Made by a program: the position numbers and the translations under genes. DNA of 64,000 nt from Hymenochaete sp. R1 (taxonomy: Eukaryota > Basidiomycota > Agaricomycetes > Hymenochaetales > Hymenochaetaceae). The notes under the pieces were generated by a model. The model was given only the letters and a program-made list of their open reading frames with translations. It did not search any database and had not been told where the DNA came from. Of this stretch, positions 55,065 to 64,000 are shown piece by piece. The stretch spans positions 1-64,000 of the forward strand of contig JAFREE010000128.1 of the NCBI GenBank assembly GCA_019400425.1, read 5' to 3'. Position 1 is the stretch's first letter; the number at the start of each line of letters is the position of its first letter.

Positions 55065-55976
55065 TTATTTCTCTGTCATAGAGTGCGCTCCCTTGACTTC
55101 CTCGATTTCCGCCTCCGTTAATACGCATGCACGCACGCCATTCGCATCCATAGCCTCGTGGAGCTGCAACTGCTTTTGGTATGTCTCCTGTATCAAAGGA
55201 AGGAGTCCCATATCAACGTCCAGTTCCTCTAGAGATTTCTGCGCCTCGTTCTCGTCGAGATGTGCCCTATACTCCTTCCGTAGTGCCTCGCGTGCTGACT
55301 GTAACTTGACATCCGGGAAAGGACCGTTCCATTCATCGATCTCACGACCAAGCTTATGGGTGAGGACAGACACCTTCTGGCTGACTAGATTCCTCCACCT
55401 ATATTTTTTCTCTTTCTTTTCTGTCTCTGAAAGGTCGTCATAGGATGGCTCGGGGTTGTTTGCCTTCACTTGTTCCCTGAGTGTTTCAAGTCTGCCTGTG
55501 ATTTCCCGAATAAATATAGTAAACGCCTCTTTAGCCTTCAATTCGTCTTCCGATCTCGGCGTCTGGCTTTGGTCAGAACTACTGTTGGAGTCGGAAACAT
55601 GGGACTGAGCTAGCCTGTAGACTTTCTTTCCGAACGATTTCTGAATGACCTTCTTCCGTGAAGAGTGCCTGTCAGAGATTTGTTTACTCCAGTGTCGCTG
55701 TGAATCTCTATATTCCCAGAGTTTCGTATTATAGTCATTGCGGATTTCTTCGAGTTCTTTCGAAAGATCACATAATAATTGGCTTCGTTGTGCATGTGAT
55801 TCTGCGTTGGAACCAGAGGAATCATCTCGGAAAGGAGATTCTGAGGGAGAAGGCGAAGGATAATTTCTAGCTTCGGGGCCAACCTTATTCTTCTTGTGCT
55901 GGATCTTTTTACCAGAATGTTGCGATTCGACGTCGTCGGTTGCGTTTTCTTCAGCAACTCGTTTAGCAGACGGCAT
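55065..55976 (-). CDS. Coiled-coil family protein, member 6
   Basis: Intronless, 303 codons, the most diverged intact member. Opening MPSAKRVAEEN with KKIQHKKNK; core LLCDLSKELEEIRNDYNTKL, FGKKVYRLAQSHVSD, FIREITGRLETLREQV; a YRWRNLVSQKVSVLTHKL block in place of the usual basic patch; ending LLPLIQETYQKQLQL and AMDANGVRACVLTE. It is Ser-rich between about residues 35 and 65. TTTAAGTATTTA lies upstream on the minus strand, shared in form with member 4. Confidence 0.78.
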   Translation of the reverse strand: MPSAKRVAEENATDDVESQHSGKKIQHKKNKVGPEARNYPSPSPSESPFRDDSSGSNAESHAQRSQLLCDLSKELEEIRNDYNTKLWEYRDSQRHWSKQISDRHSSRKKVIQKSFGKKVYRLAQSHVSDSNSSSDQSQTPRSEDELKAKEAFTIFIREITGRLETLREQVKANNPEPSYDDLSETEKKEKKYRWRNLVSQKVSVLTHKLGREIDEWNGPFPDVKLQSAREALRKEYRAHLDENEAQKSLEELDVDMGLLPLIQETYQKQLQLHEAMDANGVRACVLTEAEIEEVKGAHSMTEK

Positions 55977-56507
55977 TAGTGTGTTGAACGTGAGCGCGAC
56001 CCTGTAAGATGGAACTTGGCATGAATGAATAAATACTTAAAGACGGCTTACTTTGTACGTCCCTAACCCAACGCAATTCCAGCTGCAAACAAGCTAGTCC
56101 TTACTTATTTATCAATGGGCAGCAAAGAGCGTACTTTCAATGAGCTCCAGTGGCAGGATACCGATCTGTTCGAAGATAACTTCGTATCGATATATCGATA
56201 AGGTGAATCGTTGCCGGATTGATAGTAGTAAGATCCGGGTGGATGAATATCAGGCCCAAAATTTGAAGGCGTTTTCTCCACTTTGCCACTTGACCGCTAA
56301 CTTTTGCACCACACCACCGCAAAAGATTACGAGCCAATAATAGTTTGTCACGTGATTTAAGCATATCGACGTCATCGATGACCAGCTTTCCACCTAAAGC
56401 CGTATAAAATCACAAACAGTATTGAGAAGTAGGACACCAATTAACCAAGCCACTCACATATCGAACCTCATTCCGAACTTTGTCAAATACACATCACTAT
56501 CTTCATC
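55977..56507. other. Upstream region of the right CsbD-like gene
   Basis: TATAAAAT at 56403-56410 is 105 nt before the CsbD-like start. No gene otherwise. Confidence 0.5.
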
Positions 56508-56924
56508 ATGTCCGATAGCACACCCAAGTGAGTCCTTCGGGACGCGTCTATTCTTCGGTTAGTCGGCTGACTTACACTTCCCAGCCAAACCACCGGTCAG
56601 TACCACTCGGTCAAGGGTAATCTCGTCGAGGCTGTCGGAAATGCAACTGGACTCGAGAGCTGGCAAACGTCTGGAAAGAAGGAGCATGCAGAGGGCGAGA
56701 CCGAGCAGCAGGCTGCGCAGGCCCGCGACTACGCTGAAGGTGTCTCAGACCGCGTTTCTGGAAAGTACGATGCTGTAGCCGGAGCCATCACAGGTGACAA
56801 GGCCCAACAGATTTCTGGTGAGTGCCTTCATCGGCCTTGTATGGTCAACGTCGATTGATGGTCGCGGTTTCCAGGCAATGCCCAACACGACGCGGGGAAA
56901 GCACAACAAAAGGTTAACGAGTAA
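56508..56924 (+). CDS. CsbD-like stress protein, right copy
   Basis: Exons 56508-56527, 56585-56817 and 56875-56924 encode 100 residues: [59 protein letters not shown], and an end rich in Gln/Lys. Nearly the same protein as the left copy at 36.2-36.7 kb, with similar intron sequence, but in inverted orientation. Together with the adjacent membrane gene it forms the right half of a mirror-image arrangement. Probably a small, disordered or helical stress-induced protein; DNA binding is only inferred from family annotation. Confidence 0.85.
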
Positions 56925-58697
56925 TCGCGTCATTTTCACCGTTGATTCCATTAGTATTTCCTCTTGTAATCGCTGTATTTTTATAAGCATGTAATGTTGA
57001 GAAAGTGGGAGTGAGGAAATTGTAATTGAATGACATCCTCGCCCGACTACTTCCGTGAATGTTTTTCGTGAGAATTAACTTCCAAATAAAGTGCGCGTTT
57101 AATTCGACCACACGTCTAGCGCTCGTCCAACCTTTTCTTTTACCATCTTCCATCCTCGTTCTCACTGTTGTCGTATTCTTTTTCAACTCAAACACCTATC
57201 TGGATCTCAATGTCTTCTTCACTTTATCTCCATTCTTGCACGAGGTTGCAAACCTGGGCCAGTGCACCGAGTCATATATCTTCATCATTCAATCTATCGC
57301 TGAAGTGCACACATTCCATCCCACCTGCCCATACACTTTCGCGAGCTTCGTAAAATTGGGCTTGTGACAGAGTCGTTGGCGTCCCGTTCGTCTGTTCTGT
57401 GTTGGCTCGACCTGCGGATGTTGTAGCCATTCTTAACGATCGGTGCGAAACACTTCAGCTATCTAGTTTCCTCGCTTTCTGAATCACTTTGTCCCGCTTT
57501 TTTCCGCACGCGTTAGGTTTATGTCTGAGGAGGTTTCGTTACCTCCTCTTTTACCACGTCGAATCGTTCGAAACGATTTGTGAGCTATCATATATCATCT
57601 ATCTCCGCTGAGCTGTATGCAGCTCTTCGTATGTGCGTTTATCTTGTTCTTACTCTTACTCTTTTGAACATGGAAGTGTCGGAATGCTATTCCATTATTG
57701 CAAGGCAAGGATGTGGGAAGCAATAATGTATCCTGCCCGTGTCATTGCTTGAGTTCATCGTCCGGGTCTGCAGTATCATCCGACCAGAGTGCACGAGTTC
57801 ATCCTTTTTACATGATGTTCGTATTTCTTCCGGTTTAGAACGAGTATATGCCAAGCGTGCAGTTGAACATTAGTTCAATCTCTCAACACCCCCATTTCCG
57901 TCTTCAACGAGTTACGGTGCCAGAGCTGTTACACTAAACACCTCGCAAACGCTCATACATCAGAGACAGGTTGCCTCTGAAACAAATTTTGCTTTGTGAG
58001 AGCCTGTTGTTATCGCGGGCAGAGCACAGGGTGACACCGGCAAGGTTACCGTCGTGTTCGATGTCGACATTTTCTTCTGCAACAGCAATAGCCCCTCATA
58101 CACGCAGTGCATATCGTGGTTATTGGGCTTGTTCTTTGGGCTATTTGTATAACCTCTTTCTTCATCATGCTTGCTCTCTTTTCTTTTCTTTTTGGTACGC
58201 GGTGAAAGGCCTTCGCACCTGGTCGAGTATCCAAATATTCGTCGAATTTGCAGTGAATCGATTCCGCCACGGTGTGTGTACGGGCACTGAAGGAATCGCG
58301 ACACTTCACTGGCACTTATCATTGCTGATTCGGGTTTTGCGAAATATTTTGATAGTTTGCTTCCCTCATAGTCAATGCAAAACGATCAAGACGCCGCACA
58401 GGTCATACACAATTCACTTTCTCGTTCCTGTTTTTCTTACACTTCCATTGCACGAATGACTCGTTGTCTGCCTCGAAGCATGCCAGAATCCGAAATGTAT
58501 TTCTTCCTACGCAGATTTACTGCTGGAAAAGTACGACTTCGGTAAGAGATCGAATCTTGACACTTCGAGGCGGTCATGAGTGGTTTATAGGCAAAATGAT
58601 TATTCAACTGATTTTTTAAGAGTCAAGGAAAATGAATTCCTTACTCATCCAAACGCATTGCTGAATGTCTTCTGGCGATCCATAAGACCTCATACTC
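56925..58697. other. 1.8 kb spacer inside the right inverted-repeat region
   Basis: Contains CsbD-like 3' flank, then sequence without supported genes; frames at 57.0-57.4 and 57.97-58.46 kb show no motifs. Similarity to the left arm resumes at about 58698. Confidence 0.45.
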
Positions 58698-60535
58698 ATG
58701 ATGTTTCAGACCACTGGTCGAATATAGCAGGTGTCAGCCTCCTTGCTTTGGATATAAAAATTCAGTCCGGCTGAACTGGAAATCCCCATTCTCTTTCGCT
58801 CAGACCATCACTTCTTCTCCACTCTTATTCAACACTGCGCTATCCGACCCTCAACAATGGACCTCAACGCTTTCTTTCGATACGCCACTCGACTCACTGG
58901 ATTGCCCTTCCATCGGGAGGCATTCGACGGCTTCGATAGTATGGTTGCCATCAATGCCGAGATACAAAGCCTGCATCAACAATACCCAAGGCCTCTTTCA
59001 CTGGAGTCTCGACCAACCATCGATGCAGTAATGAACGGTACAGGCCTATTTATAGTCCTCGCATCACTTCTCTTCGTCCTTTGGAAGGCGCGCAAGAATA
59101 TCCATGCATCACTCTTCAGCTTCATCTTCATCAGTATAATCTTCGCTACTTGGTCCTCCTTCGAACAATCCTTCCCCGGCCTGAACCGCGTCTATCAAAT
59201 CTCATATACCCTGATCAACTTTGTCGTGTATGGATTCGGCGAGGGCCCTCTTCATTGGAGGTACAATTGCTTGGATGGATTTTGGATTGGGATGCTTGGT
59301 GATGTCTGTTGGGACATGGCTGACCCTGATACCCTCGTAAGTGATATTTTGGTTTCATCTGAATATGGCTGACATGGTTCTTAGGTTCTGCCTTTCCTTC
59401 TCGAATGTGATGGACGTACGCCTTTGGAACGGGTGTTCAGCCTCTTCAAGTATTCAATCGACCCTGTGATGCACACTATGCAAGCTACTGTCACTGTTTC
59501 TCGTGTCTTTGTTGCAGAGAACACAGTTGTCATCATCGCATACACAGCGACAGCTGTGATTATAGGGGTTAGTCTTTCATTCATTCATTATTAATTTTCG
59601 GACTAACGCACATGATAGCTTTGGTTACACATTAACACTCTCGAGCAACGTCTCGCCGCATCTAAGCAAGCGATTGTGAAGAAGGATGGTACTACTCAAT
59701 CAATAATCGACACTCTCAAAGCAAGGATCACTCGCTCGAACACCAAGACTGTCTCCCTCATGCTCGAAATTCTCTCACTCAAGCGTCGCATTGCATCGGT
59801 CGAACACCAACCTGACCATGCAAGCACTCGAGAGCAACTTTTAGAGCACATCGTTGAACGTAAATCAGCTGACGTCTCTCGGCTGACTTCTGCATTTGAG
59901 GTCAGCCGAAAGAATGAAGCTTCTGCGATGAAGAGGGCTGACGGTCTTGAGGAACGGAACATGGAATTGGAAAACGAGGTTAAGCAGCTCAAGCTGACCA
60001 TTACAAAGCTTGAAGATATCAATGCTTCCTCGTATTCTCTTTTCGATGCACCTAAAATGTATCAACGCACCCCATCTGTTGGATATTTGAGTTCGAGTCC
60101 ATCCACACCTGCACCGATCACTTCTGTTTGGATGTCCCGTTCCCTGATGTCAAGCCCTGCCGGATTCAAAAGTGTCAGCCCATCGGCTTTCCCTACACCA
60201 GCTTCCCGAGTTTGCGCGAGGACCAACAGTGCTTACGTTGCCTCGCCTTCACCTTACAGAAGGACTCCGTTGCATCGCAAAACGCTGACGGGAGTTGCCA
60301 TTCGCACACCTGAGTGCGTGTTCAAGGGGAAAGTCAGAGCCAAGGTGACGCGATCTACAAGAAAAGCATTGCATGAGAAGGAGAATCAGAGAGAGGAGAG
60401 CGAGGTTGATTGCGTGGTATGATGCTTTTATTCAGTAAATGCTTTCTTCAATTCTTCGTTCGTAATTTTTTCGTTCGTTTTATTTGTTTGACGTTCACTT
60501 TATTCCTTTTATTCTTCTACTTGATATCAACTTTC
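58698..60535 (+). repeat. Right arm of the inverted segmental duplication
   Basis: Matches 33045-34872 inverted, from 160 bp upstream of the membrane gene start through about 110 bp past its stop. The upstream block with TATAAAAA (58753-58760) is conserved. Confidence 0.85.
58857..60422 (+). CDS. Membrane protein with C-terminal coiled coil, right copy
   Basis: Exons 58857-59336, 59385-59567 and 59619-60422 give 488 residues, four more than the left copy because of changes at the very C terminus (EESEVDCVV against EDSVV). The same membrane segments (GTGLFIVLASLLFVLW, SLFSFIFISIIFATW, then a helix in exon 2), coiled coil and Ser/Pro tail are present. Substitutions between the copies are mostly conservative and both frames are open, so both are probably functional. 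Family not recognised. TATA box 97 nt upstream of the ATG. Confidence 0.8.
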
Positions 60536-61108
60536 ACCAACTTTCACTATTCTTTCGTATTGTAGCCGGTGTATTTTCTCAGAAGAGGTATGAGCTCCGT
60601 CCCTCTATCATGATGTTTCTTATCCTCACCATTACTCCAAAACATCAAGCAGATAACTCTGAATTTTACCCTGAATAACGACTCTTTCTGCAGCGGCGTC
60701 CATATTACTTCGGAATACTTTTCCTGAAGTCCTACTCCACAGTAGACTGCATACTTTGTAAGTCCGTGCTTATTGTCTTTCATATAGATATATTTTATCA
60801 GTAAGCAGGCGATCTTTGACCTCTTTCGGTGTATTACTAACAGTGCGTTGGATTGGACGTTGGGAATAAGGTTGACTCTAAGTTTGCTGCGAAATAGCAG
60901 TTTCTTTATCACCATTTGTGACTTCTATCGCGGAATCGTGGGAAGCAAGAAATGAATGCCGGCCGTATTTGATAAATGGTTGTGCCATCGGACATTCCCA
61001 GAGTCTAAGTTCGTGGGTTCCTTCCATGGCTCCTTATATTGAGGTATGATTCGAAGCACCCCTTCCAAATGCACTCTGCCCTCTTGCACCCATCCAGCTT
61101 CCTATAGA
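60536..61108. other. Intergenic, no gene seen
   Basis: Spacer between the right inverted-repeat arm and the P450 gene; nothing recognised. Confidence 0.5.
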
Positions 61109-63422
61109 ATGATTCCCTCATTATATGTCTGCTTTCTGGCGTCATTAATTGCTGTTTTGGTGTGGAGGATCATATCTTCCACCATGAAATATTCGTACAT
61201 ACCAGGTCCTCCGAACGCGTCATTTATTTTTGGTGAGCGCATCACTAGATCTTACAGAATGCTACTGATAGGCTTTCAGGTAACTTCTTCCAGCTTTTCT
61301 CCTGGAACTCATGGTCATTCCACGACTACTTGCATAACACCTTTGGAGGGCTATGTAGAATCAGTATGATGTTCAATGTACGTATGAGAAGAACAGCTTT
61401 AAATTCATACTCAACATAGATTTCAGGAGAAGCACCTATATGTGATTGACCCGCTTGCTCTCCATCATATTCTTGTGAAGGAGCAAGATATATATGAAGA
61501 GACGCCAGCTTTTCGGTTGTAAATGCGGCACTTGGCTCTTCCATCCCAACGCCTTCGCTCATTTTTTGGTAGGACTTTCGAGGCTATATTTGGAGAAAGT
61601 GTGGTCACCACGTTAGGTCAAGCCCTTAATTCACTTTTGTCATTTCGGGTTCTGAAAATCACTAGGTACACGGCATAAAAAGCAACGTAAAATGTTGAAC
61701 CCAGTATTTTCCTCAAAGCACATGAGAGATCTTCTGCCCGTGTTTCATCCAATTGATAAAGAGGTATGGTAGTTGGATTTTGGATGTGTTCATGCTCGTA
61801 TAACGCTGCTAACCTATATTGTGTAGGCGTGTCAGGCTCTATCAGACTGCGTTCGGAATGGACCAGCTCAAGTCGATCTCCTCAAGATGATGACTGGAGT
61901 ATCTTTTGAATGCGTCGGGAGGGGCTTACTTGGCCGATCATTTGGACCATTAAACGGCGAGGAATACTCGGAGTTCGCGAAAGCCACCAAAGGAATGCCG
62001 TTAGTCACGATCAAAATCTATATACATATTCGCCATTCAGATAAATATTGCAGTGATCTTTTGTTTCGTACGGAATCTCTCCGAGGATTTCTACCGCTCG
62101 TGTACCACATCGGATCATCGACGTTCCGCCGACACGTTCTGAGTCTCTTTCCCTTTCGTGTATTCAAGGAGCTTCTCTACTCGGTAGATACATTGGATAG
62201 CGGCTCATGCGATATCTACCATGAGAAGAAAGCAGCTTTTGAAAAAGGTGACGAAGGAGTGAGGCAACTCATTAGCGAAGGCAAAGACATGATGAGTGTC
62301 TTGAGTGCGTCACCATTGTCTCTGTGGAATATAACTCAAATCCCCGTATACCAGTGCGAGAAAATATGCTGGCAAAGGAGGAAGACCGTATCATGGAGTC
62401 CGAGATTATGGGTCAAACAAAGTGGGTCCGTCACTCAGTCGACGATAGATTCAATTCATGAGGTGTTTATCTAGCACATTCATATTTGCTGGCACGGGAA
62501 CCACGACCAGTGCCCTGTGTATGTTCTTCTACCAGATCGCTAATCATCCTGAAGTCCAGATGAAACTTCGAGAGGAGATAATTACGGCGCGCCGAGAAAA
62601 CAATGGAAAGGAGTTTGATTACGAAACATTAGTAAACCTTCCTTTTCTCGACGCTGTCACTCGCGAGACCCTTCGGGCTTACCCCCCTGCATCCGCTTTT
62701 CATCGCATGTGAGCAGTGTTTGCTTTGTTTCGTTTTTGTTTAACGTAGATGCCGATTAAATGCACCTCGGCCTTAGAGCGAGGAAGGACACGGTCCTCCC
62801 TCTTGCCTGGCCCTTTCTCTCAGCAGACGGGAAAACCGAAATCAAGCAAGTACCGGTAAAGAAAGGCACACAGTTGTTTATCTCCATATACTGTGCGAAT
62901 CGGTGCAAGAAAATATGGGGAGAGGATGCGCAAGTGTGGAACCCGGAGAGATGGATGAGATCTCTTCCCCCTTCAGTCACAGACACGAAGTTGCCGGGGA
63001 TCTACTCTTCAATGTATGCCACGAGACGTTTCCGCCGTATCACTGGAAGTATACTGGGACTGATTTTCTGAACGTTGTACTGCTTCCAGGATGACGTTCT
63101 GGGGAGGAGGTCGAGCTTGCATGTACGTCGTTCAAGTCCTTTGTTGGAACAAGAGTAGACATGTTCCTTACGAGATGCCTATAAGCGGCTTCAAATTCGC
63201 CGAGATGGAATTCAGTAAGCCTTTTCTTTCTCGCCCAAACTGAACGCTTATATAGCACTGACTTTCTCGATAGAACTAATCGCCTCGTCGTTTGTTGAGA
63301 AGTTTTTCTTCGCACCAGGTCCAGAAATCATTTGGGAAATGAACCATTTTAACAAGCCGACGTGTCCGTCTTCTGGAGACAGATCCGAGAAGATGCCAAT
63401 CATTGTTTCCTCGTATGAGTAG
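61109..63422 (+). CDS. Cytochrome P450 monooxygenase
   Basis: Membrane-anchored haem oxygenase. About twelve exons join in frame. In order: N-terminal anchor (SLYVCFLASLIAVLVW), hinge YIPGPP, RHKKQRKMLNPVFS, oxygen-binding helix I as FIFAGTGTTTSAL, K-helix ETLRAYPP (ExxR), the WNPERW motif, and haem loop FWGGGRACIG with the axial Cys, split by an intron. The stop is at 63420-63422. All structural motifs are present, so it is probably expressed. The acidic residue normally just before the conserved Thr in helix I (AGxDTT or AGxETT) is Gly here. Substrate unknown; fungal P450s of this type often act on lipids or secondary metabolites. Confidence 0.85.
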
Positions 63423-64000
63423 TTATTGTGAAAGTTTGAAACAGTATTATCTCGAGTTTCATTAAAGGCACGTCCGTAGCGGGTGCCTACGGCAAAGAAC
63501 GAATTCTACGTGTAATTCCATCTGGATCCAGAATCAAGATAAGTCGTCCTTCTGGGTTTTCGACGTCGCAAATTCTATTGTTGTTGATAGCAAGGAAGAG
63601 TACCCTGGACGAGAGGAGGTGGGCTTCTGTTGCTGTGCCTTTGAGGTGTTTTATCTCGGTTTGAAGGCTTCTTTGGGAAGGAGGTAAGAGCGTCATTGAT
63701 CTTGATCATTTCAGCCTATTGAGCTCTCTTGGATATAATTCGATCGCGTAGCAGGAAATACTTGAGAACTTACAATGATCCGTTCAAGGAAAACATGCAC
63801 GTATCCTCCGAGAACTCGGACTCGGACTCTCCGAACCCGGCTGATAAACCACAAGTCAGCCCCGATTTCATCTTAGTCCAGATGTTTTACAGGAAAATCA
63901 GCGTTGATTGAGTGACGGCCATTATTCATGAGGTCAGCGAGCGAGAAATACGATCGAAAATGAAAAGGAAGAGAAAAAAAAAAGAAAGAAAGAAATTCAT
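63423..64000. other. Right edge, no gene assigned
   Basis: Short frames on both strands (minus 63487-63696; plus 63729-63911) could be exons of a gene continuing past the window, but no motif supports this. Confidence 0.35.

Noticed and set aside
57971..58459. 162-codon plus-strand frame between the right CsbD-like and membrane genes
   Set aside because: No recognisable motif, no splice partner, and no similar frame in the left arm.

Overview
The window looks like nuclear DNA of a filamentous basidiomycete, most likely an agaricomycete. Genes are dense on both strands, introns are mostly 45-70 bp with GT..AG ends, and several families common in agaricomycetes are present: DUF6534 membrane proteins, MLKL-N-terminus-like kinases, CsbD-like stress proteins, DUF1996 and P450. 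I cannot name the species from the sequence alone.

Left part (1-12 kb). The window opens in the 3' end of a Ty1/copia retrotransposon (RNase H tail, polypurine tract, start of the 3' LTR). It is followed by a decayed copy (about 600-2690) of a gene pair that is present in fuller form at 7.2-12 kb: CCT3 (chaperonin TCP-1 gamma) and MAU2/SCC4 (cohesin loader). Between the two copies lies a minus-strand array of bHLH transcription-factor copies: A (3.2-4.55 kb), degenerate B (4.56-5.13 kb) and C (6.35-6.98 kb). The simplest reading is a tandem duplication of a bHLH-CCT3-MAU2 block whose left half has eroded. The better CCT3 copy carries an apparent 1-bp frameshift near 8501, at a place where the decayed copy still keeps the ancestral frame.

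Middle left (12-33 kb). An eroded unrecognised gene (12.9-14.2 kb) precedes PCNA, which carries an acidic/lysine-rich insertion of about 100 residues. Next come a DUF6534 membrane protein, a decayed kinase, an intact kinase with an MLKL-like helical N-terminus, AP endonuclease APN1, the GTPase RHO1 (whose conserved P-loop Thr seems to need a one-nucleotide exon), and a secreted-type RNase T2 with a His-rich N-terminal extension. The last is a second MLKL-like four-helix protein whose kinase domain is replaced by a long Asp/Glu tail.

Right part (33-64 kb). Two gene pairs sit in mirror-image order: a membrane/coiled-coil protein (33.1-34.7 kb minus; 58.9-60.4 kb plus) and a CsbD-like protein (36.2-36.7 kb minus; 56.5-56.9 kb plus). 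They bracket about 20 kb that holds six intact, apparently intronless members and one pseudogene of a coiled-coil protein family I do not recognise, plus a third CsbD-like gene, the ArfGAP GLO3, a DUF1996 protein and a 357-bp hAT-type MITE with perfect 8-bp target-site duplications. A complete cytochrome P450 (61.1-63.4 kb) lies outside the right arm.

The housekeeping genes (CCT3, MAU2, PCNA, APN1, RHO1, GLO3) are unrelated in function. The lineage-specific genes between them (bHLH array, MLKL-like genes, coiled-coil family, CsbD/membrane inverted pairs) are where duplication and decay are active.
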